From: Brachynemurus nebulosus
Taxonomy: Eukaryota > Arthropoda > Insecta > Neuroptera > Myrmeleontidae
Direction: 5' to 3'
DNA: 64,000 nucleotides
NCBI GenBank assembly: GCA_035578155.1
Contig: JAPWDM010000021.1
Location: 6,956,204 to 7,020,203 of the forward strand
Positions 46,201 to 59,400 of the stretch are shown here, one piece after another (within the stretch, counting starts at the first letter, position 1; each line of letters begins with the position of its first letter). Below the pieces are notes generated by a model. It did not search any database, was not told the origin of the DNA, and saw only the letters and a list, made by a program, of their open reading frames with translations. A program made the position numbers and the translations under genes.

Positions 46201-49200
46201 TTGCAGCAAAATTGCGTTAAAAATCGAAAAATTGTGATGAGATCGGCATTTTTAAACAAAAGAAAGCGATCTAAGATAACTTCGGTAAATTTGGATTTTT
46301 GGCATCCTGCTTGCAATGGTGAAACCGTGAATATGAATTTTACCCCAAAACACAACTTTCAATAAAATTGCGTTATAAATCGTAAAGCTGTTAAGAAATA
46401 AACATTTTTAAGCAAAAATAAACGATCTAAGATTACATCGACAAATTTGGATATTTGGTGTTCTGCTTGCGAGGGTAAAATCGTGGATATGAATTTTACC
46501 CGAGAACGCAATTTGCAGCAAAATTGCGTTAAAAATCGAAAAATTGTGATGAGATTGGCATTTTCAAACAAAAGAAAGTGATCTAAGATAACTTCGTTAA
46601 ATTTGGATTTTTGGCATCCTGCTTGCAATGGTGAAACCGTGAATATGAATTTTACCCAAAAACACACAAGTTTCAATAAAATTGCGTTATAAATCGTAAA
46701 GCTGTTAAGAAATAAACATTTTTAAGCAAAAATAAACGATCTAAGATTACATCGACAAATTTGGATATTTGGTGTTCTGCTTGCGAGGGTAAAATCGTGG
46801 ATATGAATTTTACCCGAGAACGCAATTTGCAGCAAAATTGCGTTAAAAATCGAAAAATTGTGATGAGATCGGCATTTTTAAACAAAAGAAAGCGATCTAA
46901 GATACCTTCGGTAAATTTGGATTTTTGGCATCCTGCTTGCAATGGTGAAACCGTGAATATGAATTTTACCCCAAAACACAACTTTCAATAAAATTGCGTT
47001 ATAAATCGTAAAGCTGTTAAGAAATAAACATTTTTAAGCAAAAATAAACGATCTAAGATTACATCGACAAATTTGGATATTTGGTGTTCTGCTTGCGAGG
47101 GTAAAATCGTGGATATGAATTTTACCCGAGAACGCAATTTGCAGCAAAATTGCGTTAAAAATCGAAAAATTGTGATGAGATCGGCATTTTTAAACAAAAG
47201 AAAGCGATCTAAGATAACTTCGGTAAATTTGGATTTTTGGCATCCTGCTTGCAATGGTGAAACCGTGAATATGAATTTTACCCAAAAACACAACTTTCAA
47301 CAAAATTGCGTTATAAATCGTAAAGCTGTTAAGATATAAACATTTTTAAGCAAAAATAAACGATCTAAGATTACATCGACAAATTTGGATATTTGGTGTT
47401 CTGCTTGCGAGGGTAAAATCGTGGATATGAATTTTACCCGAGAACGCAATTTGCAGCAAAATTGCGTTAAAAATCGAAAAATTGTGATGAGATCGGCATT
47501 TTTAAACAAAAGAAAGCGATCTAAGATAACTTCGGTAAATTTGGATTTTTGGCATCCTGCTTGCCATGGTGAAACCGTGAATATGAATTTTACCCAAAAA
47601 CACAACTTTCAATAAAATTGCGTTATAAATCGTAAAGCTGTTAAGAAATAAACATTTTTAAGCAAAAATAAACGATCTAAGCTTACATCGACAAATTTGG
47701 ATATTTGGTGTTCTGCTTGCGAGGGTAAAATCGTGGATATGAATTTTACCCGAGAACGCAATTTGCAGCAAAATTGCGTTAAAAATCGAAAAATTGTGAT
47801 GAGATTGGCATTTTCGAACAAAAGAAAGTGATCTAAGATAACTTCGGTAAATTTGGATTTTTGGCATCCTGCTTGCAATGGTGAAACCGTGAATATGAAT
47901 TTTACCCAAAAACACACAAGTTTCAATAAAATTGCGTTATAAATCGTAAAGCTGTTAAGAAATAAACATTTTTAAGCAAAAATAAACGATCTAAGATTAC
48001 ATCGACAAATTTGGATATTTGGTGTTCTGCTTGCGAGGGTAAAATCGTGGATATGAATTTTACCCGAGAACGCAATTTGCAGCAAAATTGCGTTAAAAAT
48101 CGAAAAATTGTGATGAGATTGGCATTTTCAAACAAAAGAAAGTGATCTAAGATAACTTCGTTAAATTTGGATTTTTGGCATCCTGCTTGCAATGGTGAAA
48201 CCGTGAATATGAATTTTACCCAAAAACACACAAGTTTCAATAAAATTGCGTTATAAATCGTAAAGCTGTTAAGAAATAAACATTTTTAAGCAAAAATAAA
48301 CGATCTAAGATTACATCGACAAATTTGGATATTTGGTGTTCTGCTTGCGAGGGTAAAATCGTGGATATGAATTTTACCCGAGAACGCAATTTGCAGCAAA
48401 ATTGCGTTAAAAATCGAAAAATTGTGATGAGATCGGCATTTTTAAACAAAAGAAAGCGATCTAAGATACCTTCGGTAAATTTGGATTTTTGGCATCCTGC
48501 TTGCAATGGTGAAACCGTGAATATGAATTTTACCCCAAAACACAACTTTCAATAAAATTGCGTTATAAATCGTAAAGCTGTTAAGAAATAAACATTTTTA
48601 AGCAAAAATAAACGATCTAAGATTACATCGACAAATTTGGATATTTGGTGTTCTGCTTGCGAGGGTAAAATCGTGGATATGAATTTTACCCGAGAACGCA
48701 ATTTGCAGCAAAATTGCGTTAAAAATCGAAAAATTGTGATGAGATCGGCATTTTTAAACAAAAGAAAGCGATCTAAGATAACTTCGGTAAATTTGGATTT
48801 TTGGCATCCTGCTTGCAATGGTGAAACCGTGAATATGAATTTTACCCAAAAACACAACTTTCAACAAAATTGCGTTATAAATCGTAAAGCTGTTAAGATA
48901 TAAACATTTTTAAGCATAAATAAACGATCTAAGATTACATCGACAAATTTGGATATTTGGTGTTCTGCTTGCGAGGGTAAAATCGTGGATATGAATTTTA
49001 CCCGAGAACGCAATTTGCAGCAAAATTGCGTTAAAAATCGAAAAATTGTGATGAGATCGGCATTTTTAAACAAAAGAAAGCGATCTAAGATAACTTCGGT
49101 AAATTTGGATTTTTGGCATCCTGCTTGCCATGGTGAAACCGTGAATATGAATTTTACCCCAAAACACAACTTTCAATAAAATTGCGTTATAAATCGTAAA

Positions 49201-50157
49201 GCTGTTAAGAAATAAACATTTTTAAGCAAAAATAAACGATCTAAGATTACATCGACAAATTTGGATATTTGGTGTTCTGCTTGCGAGGGTAAAATCGTGG
49301 ATATGAATTTTACCCGAGAACGCAATTTGCAGCAAAATTGCGTTAAAAATCGAAAAATTGTGATGAGATCGGCATTTTTAAACAAAAGAAAGCAATCTAA
49401 GATAACTTCGGTAAATTTGGATTTTTGGCATCCTGCTTGCAATGGTGAAACCGTAAATATGAATTTTACCCAAAAACACAACTTTCAACAAAATTGCGTT
49501 ATAAATCGTAAAGCTGTTAAGATATAAACATTTTTAAGCAAAAATAAACGATCTAAGATTACATCGACAAATTTGGATATTTGGTGTTCTGCTTGCGAGG
49601 GTAAAATCGTGGATATGAATTTTACCCGAGAACGCAATTTGCAGCAAAATTGCGTTAAAAATCGAAAAATTGTGATGAGATTGGCATTTTCAAACAAAAG
49701 AAAGTGATCTAAGATAACTTCGGTAAATTTGGATTTTTGGCATCCTGCTTGCAATGGTGAAACCGTGAATATGAATTTTACCCAAAAACACACAAGTTTC
49801 AATAAAATTGCGTTATAAATCGTAAAGCTGTTAAGAAATAAACATTTTTAAGCAAAAATAAACGATCTAAGATTACATCGACAAATTTGGATATTTGGTG
49901 TTCTGCTTGCGAGGGTAAAATCGTGGATATGAATTTTACCCGAGAACGCAATTTGCAGCAAAATTGCGTTAAAAATCGAAAAATTGTGATGAGATCGGCA
50001 TTTTTAAACAAAAGAAAGCGATCTAAGATAACTTCGGTAAATTTGGATTTTTGGCATCCTGCTTGCAATGGTGAAACCGTGAATATGAATTTTACCCAAA
50101 AACACAACTTTCAATAAAATTGCGTTATAAATCGTAAAGCTGTTAAGAAATAAACAT

Positions 50158-51717
50158 TTTTAAGCAAAAATAAACGATCTAAGATTACATCGACAAATTT
50201 GGATATTTGGTGCTCTGCTTGCGAGGGTAAAATCGTGGATATGAATTTTACCCGAGAACGCAATTTGCAGCAAAATTGCGTTAAAAATCGAAAAATTGTG
50301 ATGAGATCGGCATTTTTAAACAAAAGAAAGCGATCTAAGATAACTTCGGTAAATTTGGATTTTTGGCATCCTGCTTGCAATGGTGAAACCGTGAAAATGA
50401 ATTTTACCCAAAAACACAACTTTCAACAAAATTGCGTTATAAATCGTAAAGCTGTTAAGAAATAAACATTTTTAAGCAAAAATAAACCATCTAAGATTAC
50501 ATCGACAAATTTGGATATTTGGTGTTCTGCTTGCGAGGGTAAAATCGTGGATATGAATTTTACCCGAGAACGCAATTTGCAGCAAAATTGCGTTAAAAAT
50601 CGAAAAATTGTGATGAGATCGGCATTTTTAAACAAAAGAAAGCGATCTAAGATACCTTCGGTAAATTTGGATTTTTGGCATCCTGCTTGCAATGGTGAAA
50701 CCGTGAATATGAATTTTACCCAAAAACACAACTTTCAATAAAATTGCGTTATAAATCGTAAAGCTGTTAAGAAATAAACATTTTTAAGCAAAAATAAACG
50801 ATCTAAGATTACATCGACAAATTTGGATATTTGGTGTTCTGCTTGCGAGGGTAAAATCGTAGATATGAATTTTACCCGAAAACGCAATTTGCAGCAAAAT
50901 TGCGTTAAAAATCGAAAAATTGTGATGAGATCGGCATTTTTAAACAAAAGAAAGCGATCTAAGATAACTTCGGTAAATTTGGATTTTTGGCATCCTGCTT
51001 GCAATGGTGAAACCGTGAATATGAATTTTACCCAAAAACACAACTTTTAATAAAATTGCGTTATAAATCGTAAAGCTGTTAAGAAATAAACATTTTTAAG
51101 CAAAAATAAACGATCTAAGCTTGCATCGACAAATTTGGATATTTGGTGTTCTGCATGCGAGGGTAAAATCGTGGATATGAATTTTACCCGAGAACGCAAT
51201 TTGCATCAAAATTGCGTTAAAAATCGAAAAATTGTGATGAGATCGGCATTTTTAAACAAAAGAAAGCGATCTAAGATAACTTCGGTAAATTTGGATTTTT
51301 GGCATCCTGCTTGCAATGGTGAAACCGTGAATATGAATTTTACCCAAAAACACAACTTTCAATAAAATTGCGTTATAAATCGTAAAGCTGTTAAGAAATA
51401 AACATTTTTAAGCAAAAATAAACGATCTAAGCTTACATCGGCAAATTTGGATATTTGGTGTTCTGCTTGCGAGGGTAAAATCGTGGATATGAATTTTACC
51501 CGAGAACGCAATTTGCAGCAAAATTGCGTTAAAAATCGAAAAATTGTGATGAGATCGGCATTTTCAAACAAAAGAAAGCGATCTAAGATAACTTCGGTAA
51601 ATTTGGATTTTTGGCATCCTGCTTGCCATGGTGAAACCGTGAATATGAATTTTACCCAAAAACACAACTTTCAATAAAATTGCGTTATAAATCGTAAAGC
51701 TGTTAAGAAATAAACAT
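50158..51717. repeat. Five-unit partial copy of the higher-order block
   Basis: Units at 50,158-51,717 repeat the first five diagnostic variants of the block at 40,167 in the same order, displaced by about 9,992 bp (32 units + 8 bp). The fifth unit carries GCCATGGTG rather than GCAATGGTG, so it is a recombinant or mutated version. Confidence 0.8.
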
Positions 51718-52655
51718 TTTTAAGCAAAAATAAACGATCTAAGATTACATCGACAAATTTGGATATTTGGTGTTCTGCTTGCGAGGGTAAAATCGTGGAT
51801 ATGAATTTTACCCGAGAACGCAATTTGCAGCAAAATTGCGTTAAAAATCGAAAAATTGTGATGAGATCGGCATTTTTAAACAAAAGAAAGCGATCTAAGA
51901 TAACTTCGGTAAATTTGGATTTTTGGCATCCTGCTTGCAATGGTGAAACCGTGAATATGAATTTTACCCAAAAACACAACTTTCAATAAAATTGCGTTAT
52001 AAATCGTAAAGCTGTTAAGAAATAAACATTTTTAAGCAAAAATAAACGATCTAAGATTACATCGACAAATTTGGATATTTGGTGTTCTGCTTGCGAGGGT
52101 AAAATCGTGGATATGAATTTTACCCGAGAACGCAATTTGCAGCAAAATTGCGTTAAAAATCGAAAAATTGTGATGAGATTGGCATTTTCAAACAAAAGAA
52201 AGTGATCTAAGATAACTTCGGTAAATTTGGATTTTTGGCATCCTGCTTGCAATGGTGAAACCGTGAATATGAATTTTACCCAAAAACACACAAGTTTCAA
52301 TAAAATTGCGTTATAAATCGTAAAGCTGTTAAGAAATAAACATTTTTAAGCAAAAATAAACGATCTAAGATTACATCGACAAATTTGGATATTTGGTGTT
52401 CTGCTTGCGAGGGTAAAATCGTGGATATGAATTTTACCCGAGAACGCAATTTGCAGCAAAATTGCGTTAAAAATCGAAAAATTGTGATGAGATCGGCATT
52501 TTTAAACAAAAGAAAGCGATCTAAGATAACTTCGGTAAATTTGGATTTTTGGCATCCTGCTTGCAATGGTGAAACCGTGAATATGAATTTTACCCAAAAA
52601 CACAACTTTCAATAAAATTGCGTTATAAATCGTAAAGCTGTTAAGAAATAAACAT

Positions 52656-55600
52656 TTTTAAGCAAAAATAAACGATCTAAGATTACATCGACAAATTTGG
52701 ATATTTGGTGCTCTGCTTGCGAGGGTAAAATCGTGGATATGAATTTTACCCGAGAACGCAATTTGCAGCAAAATTGCGTTAAAAATCGAAAAATTGTGAT
52801 GAGATCGGCATTTTTAAACAAAAGAAAGCGATCTAAGATAACTTCGGTAAATTTGGATTTTTGGCATCCTGCTTGCAATGGTGAAACCGTGAATATGAAT
52901 TTTACCCAAAAACACAACTTTCAACAAAATTGCGTTATAAATCGTAAAGCTGTTAAGAAATAAACATTTTTAAGCAAAAATAAACCATCTAAGATTACAT
53001 CGACAAATTTGGATATTTGGTGTTCTGCTTGCGAGGGTAAAATCGTGGATATGAATTTTACCCGAGAACGCAATTTGCAGCAAAATTGCGTTAAAAATCG
53101 AAAAATTGTGATGAGATCGGCATTTTTAAACAAAAGAAAGCGATCTAAGATACCTTCGGTAAATTTGGATTTTTGGCATCCTGCTTGCAATGGTGAAACC
53201 GTGAATATGAATTTTACCCAAAAACACAACTTTCAATAAAATTGCGTTATAAATCGTAAAGCTGTTAAGAAATAAACATTTTTAAGCAAAAATAAACGAT
53301 CTAAGATTACATCGACAAATTTGGATATTTGGTGTTCTGCTTGCGAGGGTAAAATCGTGGATATGAATTTTACCCGAAAACGCAATTTGCAGCAAAATTG
53401 CGTTAAAAATCGAAAAATTGTGATGAGATCGGCATTTTTAAACAAAAGAAAGCGATCTAAGATAACTTCGGTAAATTTGGATTTTTGGCATCCTGCTTGC
53501 AATGGTGAAACCGTGAATATGAATTTTACCCAAAAACACAACTTTTAATAAAATTGCGTTATAAATCGTAAAGCTGTTAAGAAATAAACATTTTTAAGCA
53601 AAAATAAACGATCTAAGCTTGCATCGACAAATTTGGATATTTGGTGTTCTGCATGCGAGGGTAAAATCGTGGATATGAATTTTACCCGAGAACGCAATTT
53701 GCATCAAAATTGCGTTAAAAATCGAAAAATTGTGATGAGATCGGCATTTTTAAACAAAAGAAAGCGATCTAAGATAACTTCGGTAAATTTGGATTTTTGG
53801 CATCCTGCTTGCAATGGTGAAACCGTGAATATGAATTTTACCCAAAAACACAACTTTCAATAAAATTGCGTTATAAATCGTAAAGCTGTTAAGAAATAAA
53901 CATTTTTAAGCAAAAATAAACGATCTAAGCTTACATCGGCAAATTTGGATATTTGGTGTTCTGCTTGCGAGGGTAAAATCGTGGATATGAATTTTACCCG
54001 AGAACGCAATTTGCAGCAAAATTGCGTTAAAAATCGAAAAATTGTGATGAGATCGGCATTTTCAAACAAAAGAAAGCGATCTAAGATAACTTCGGTAAAT
54101 TTGGATTTTTGGCATCCTGCTTGCAATGGTGAAACCGTGAATATGAATTTTACCCAAAAACACAACTTTCAATAAAATTGCGTTATAAATCGTAAAGCTG
54201 TTAAGAAATAAACATTTTTAAGCAAAAATAAACGATCTAAGATTACATCGACAAATTTGGATATTTGGTTTTCTGCTTGCGAGGGTAAAATCGTGGATGT
54301 GAATTTTACCCGAGAACGCAATTTGCAGCAAAATTGCGTTAAAAATCGAAAAATTGTGATGAGATCGGCATTTTTAAACAAAAGAAAGCGATCTAAGATA
54401 ACTTCGGTAAATTTGGATTTTTGGCATCCTGCTTGCCATGGTGAAACCGTGAATAGGAATTTTACCCAAAAACACAACTTTCAATAAAATTGCGTTATAA
54501 ATCGTAAAGCTGTTAAGAAATAAACATTTTTAAGCAAAAATAAACGATCTAAGATTACATCGACAAATTTGGATATTTGGTGTTCTGCTTGCGAGGGTAA
54601 AATCGTGGATATGAATTTTACCCGAGAACGCAATTTGCAGCAAAATTGCGTTAAAAATCGAAAAATTGTGATGAGATCGGCGTTTTTAAACAAAAGAAAG
54701 CGATCTAAGATAACTTCGGTAAATTTGTATTTTTGGCATCCTGCTTGCAATGGTGAAACCGTGAATATGAATTTTACCCAAAAACACAACTTTCAATAAA
54801 ATTGCGTTATAAATCGTAAAGCTGTTAAGAAATAAACATTTTTAAGCAAAAATAAACGATCTAAGATTACATCGACAAATTTGGATATTTGGTGTTTTGC
54901 TTGCGAGGGTAAAATCGTGGATATGAATTTTACCCGAGAACGCAATTTGCAGCAAAATTGCGTTAAAAATCGAAAAATTGTGATGAGATCGGCATTTTTA
55001 AACAAAAGAAAGCGATCTAAGATAACTTCGGTAAATTTGGATTTTTGGCATCCTGCTTGCAATGGTGAAACCGTGAATATGAATTTTACCCAAAAACACA
55101 ACTTTTAATAAAATTGCGTTATAAATCGTAAAGCTGTTAAGAAATAAACATTTTTAAGCAAAAATAAACGATCTAAGCTTGCATCGACAAATTTGGATAT
55201 TTGGTGTTCTGCATGCGAGGGTAAAATCGTGGATATGAATTTTACCCGAGAACGCAATTTGCATCAAAATTGCGTTAAAAATCGAAAAATTGTGATGAGA
55301 TCGGCATTTTTAAACAAAAGAAAGCGATCTAAGATAACTTCGGTAAATTTGGATTTTTGGCATCCTGCTTGCAATGGTGAAACCGTGAATATGAATTTTA
55401 CCCAAAAACACAACTTTCAATAAAATTGCGTTATAAATCGTAAAGCTGTTAAGAAATAAACATTTTTAAGCAAAAATAAACGATCTAAGCTTACATCGGC
55501 AAATTTGGATATTTGGTGTTCTGCTTGCGAGGGTAAAATCGTGGATATGAATTTTACCCGAGAACGCAATTTGCAGCAAAATTGCGTTAAAAATCGAAAA

Positions 55601-55775
55601 ATTGTGATGAGATCGGCATTTTCAAACAAAAGAAAGCGATCTAAGATAACTTCGGTAAATTTGGATTTTTGGCATCCTGCTTGCAATGGTGAAACCGTGA
55701 ATATGAATTTTACCCAAAAACACAACTTTCAATAAAATTGCGTTATAAATCGTAAAGCTGTTAAGAAATAAACAT
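52656..55775. repeat. Ten-unit higher-order block, copy 2
   Basis: All ten diagnostic variants of 40,167-43,285 recur in order, displaced by about 12,490 bp (40 units + 10 bp). Only a few differences are visible, for example GAAACGGTG at 41,643 versus GAAACCGTG at 54,129. Confidence 0.85.
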
Positions 55776-56479
55776 TTTTAAGCAAAAATAAACGATCTAA
55801 GATTACATCGACAAATTTGGATATTTGGTGTTTTGCTTGCGAGGGTAAAATCGTGGATATGAATTTTACCCGAGAACGCAATTTGCAGCAAAATTGCGTT
55901 AAAAATCGAAAAATTGTGATGAGATCGGCATTTTTAAACAAAAGAAAGCGATCTAAGATAACTTCGGTAAATTTGGATTTTTGGCATCCTGCTTGCAATG
56001 GTGAAACCGTGAATATGAATTTTACCCAAAAACACAACTTTCAATAAAATTGCGTTATAAATCGTAAAGCTGTTAAGAAATAAACATTTTTAAGCAAAAA
56101 TAAACGATCTAAGATTACATCGACAAATTTGGATATTTGGTGTTCTGCTTGCGAGGGTAAAATCGTGGATATGAATTTTACCCGAGAACGCAATTTGCAG
56201 CAAAATTGCGTTAAAAATCGAAAAATTGTGATGAGATCGGCATTTTTAAACAAAAGAAAGCGATCTAAGATAACTTCGTTAAATTTGGATTTTTGGCATC
56301 CTGCTTGCAATGGTGAAACCGTGAATATGAATTTTACCCAAAAACACACAAGTTTCAATAAAATTGCGTTATAAATCGTAAAGCTGTTAAGAAATAAACA
56401 TTTTTAAGCAAAAATAAACGATCTAAGATTACATCGACAAATTTGGATATTTGGTGTTTTGCTTGCGAGGGTAAAATCG

Positions 56480-59400
56480 TGGATATGAATTTTACCCGAG
56501 AACGCAATTTGCAGCAAAATTGCGTTTAAAAATCGAAAAATTGTGATGAGATCGGCATTTTTAAACAAAAGAAAGCGATCTAAGATAACTTCGGTAAATT
56601 TGGATTTTTGGCATCCTGCTTGCAATGGTGAAACCGTGAATATGAATTTTACCCAAAAACACAACTTTCAATAAAATTGCGTTATAAATCGTAAAGCTGT
56701 TAAGAAATAAACATTTTTAAGCAAAAATAAACGATCTAAGCTTACATCGACAAATTTGGATATTTGGTGTTCTGCTTGCGAGGGTAAAATCGTGGATATG
56801 AATTTTACCCGAGAACGCAATTTGCAGCAAAATTGCGTTAAAAATCGAAAAATTGTGATGAGATTGGCATTTTCAAACAAAAGAAAGCGATCTAAGATAA
56901 CTTCGTTAAATTTGGATTTTTGGCATCCTGCTTGCAATGGTGAAACCGTGAATATGAATTTTACCCAAAAACACACAAGTTTCAATAAAATTGCGTTATA
57001 AATCGTAAAGCTGTTAAGAAATAAACATTTTTAAGCAAAAATAAACGATCTAAGATTACATCGACAAATTTGGATATTTGGTGTTCTGCTTGCGAGGGTA
57101 AAATCGTGGATATGAATTTTACCCGAGAACGCAATTTGCAGCAAAATTGCGCTAAAAATCGAAAAATTGTGATGAGATCGGCATTTTTAAACAAAAGAAA
57201 GCGATCTAAGATACCTTCGGTAAATTTGGATTTTTGGCATCCTGCTTGCAATGGTGAAACCGTGAATATGAATTTTACCCCAAAACACAACTTTCAATAA
57301 AATTGCGTTATAAATCGTAAAGCTGTTAAGAAATAAACATTTTTAAGCAAAAATAAACGATCTAAGATTACATCGACAAATTTGGATATTTGGTGTTCTG
57401 CTTGCGAGGGTAAAATCGTGGATATGAATTTTACCCGAGAACGCAATTTGCAGCAAAATTGCGTTAAAAAATCGAAAAATTGTGATGAGATCGGCATTTT
57501 TAAACAAAAGAAAGCGATCTAAGATAACTTCGGTAAATTTGGATTTTTGGCATCCTGCTTGCAATGGTGAAACCGTGAATATGAATTTTACCCAAAAACA
57601 CAACTTTCAACAAAATTGCGTTATAAATCGTAAAGCTGTTAAGATATAAACATTTTTTAAGCAAAAATAAACGATCTAAGATTACATCGAAAAATTTGGA
57701 TATTTGGTGTTCTGCTTGCGAGGGTAAAATCGTGGATATGAATTTTACCCCGAGAACGCAATTTGCAGCAAAATTGCGTTAAAAATCGAAAAATTGTGAT
57801 GAGATCGGCATTTTTAAACAAAAGAAAGCGATCTAAGATAACTTCGGTAAATTTGGATTTTTGGCATCCTGCTTGCCATGGTGAAACCGTGAATATGAAT
57901 TTTACCCAAAAACACAACTTTCAATAAAATTGCGTTATAAATCGTAAAGCTGTTAAGAAATAAACATTTTTAAGCAAAATAAACGATCTAAGATTACATC
58001 GACAAATTTGGATATTTGGTGTTCTGCTTGCGAGGGTAAAATCGTGGATATGAATTTTACCCGAGAACGCAATTTGCCAGCAAAATTGCGTTAAAAATCG
58101 AAAAATTGTGATGAGATCGGCATTTTTAAACAAAAGAAAGCGATCTAAGATAACTTCGGTAAATTTGTATTTTTGGCATCCTGCTTGCAATGGTGAAAAC
58201 CGTGAATATGAATTTTACCCAAAAACACAACTTTCAATAAAATTGCGTTATAAATCGTAAAGCTGTTAAGAAATAAACATTTTTAAGCAAAAATAAACGA
58301 TCTAAGATTACATCGACAAATTTGGATATTTGGTGTTTTTGCTTGCGAGGGTAAAATCGTGGATATGAATTTTACCCGAGAACGCAATTTGCAGCAAAAA
58401 TTGCGTTAAAAATCGAAAAAATTGTGATGAGATCGGCATTTTTAAACAAAAGAAAGCGATCTAAGATAACTTCGGTAAATTTGGATTTTTGGCATCCTGC
58501 TTGCAATGGTGAAACCGTGAATATGAATTTTACCCCAAAACACAACTTTCAATAAAATTGCGTTATAAATCGTAAAGCTGTTAAGAAATAAACATTTTTA
58601 AGCAAAAATAAACGATCTAAGATTACATCGACAAATTTGGATATTTGGTGTTCTGCTTGCGAGGGTAAAATCGTGGATATGAAATTTTACCCCGAGAACG
58701 CAATTTGCAGCAAAATTGCGTTAAAAATCGAAAAATTGTGATGAGATCGGCATTTTTAAAACAAAAGAAAGCGATCTAAGATAACTTCGGTAAATTTGTA
58801 TTTTTGGCATCCTGCTTGCAATGGTGAAACCGTGAATATGAATTTTACCCAAAAACAAAACTTTCAATAAAATTGCGTTATAAATCGTAAAGCTGTTAAG
58901 AAATAAACATTTTTAAGCAAAAATAAACGATCTAAGATTACATCGACAAATTTGGATATTTGGTGTTTTGCTTGCGAGGGTAAAATCGTGGATATGAATT
59001 TTACCCGAGAACGCAATTTGCAGCAAAATTGCGTTAAAAATCGAAAAATTGTGATGAGATTGGCATTTTCAAACAAAAGAAAGTGATCTAAGATAACTTC
59101 GGTAAATTTGGATTTTTTGGCATCCTGCTTGCAATGGTGAAACCGTGAATATGAATTTTACCCAAAAACACACAAGTTTCAATAAAATTGCGTTATAAAA
59201 TCGTAAAGCTGTTAAGAAATAAACATTTTTAAGCAAAAATAAACGATCTAAGATTACATCGACAAATTTGGATATTTGGTGTTCTGCTTGCGAGGGTAAA
59301 ATCGTGGATATGAATTTTACCCGAGAACGCAATTTGCAGCAAAATTGCGTTAAAAATCGAAAAATTGTGATGAGATTGGCATTTTCAAACAAAAGAAAGT

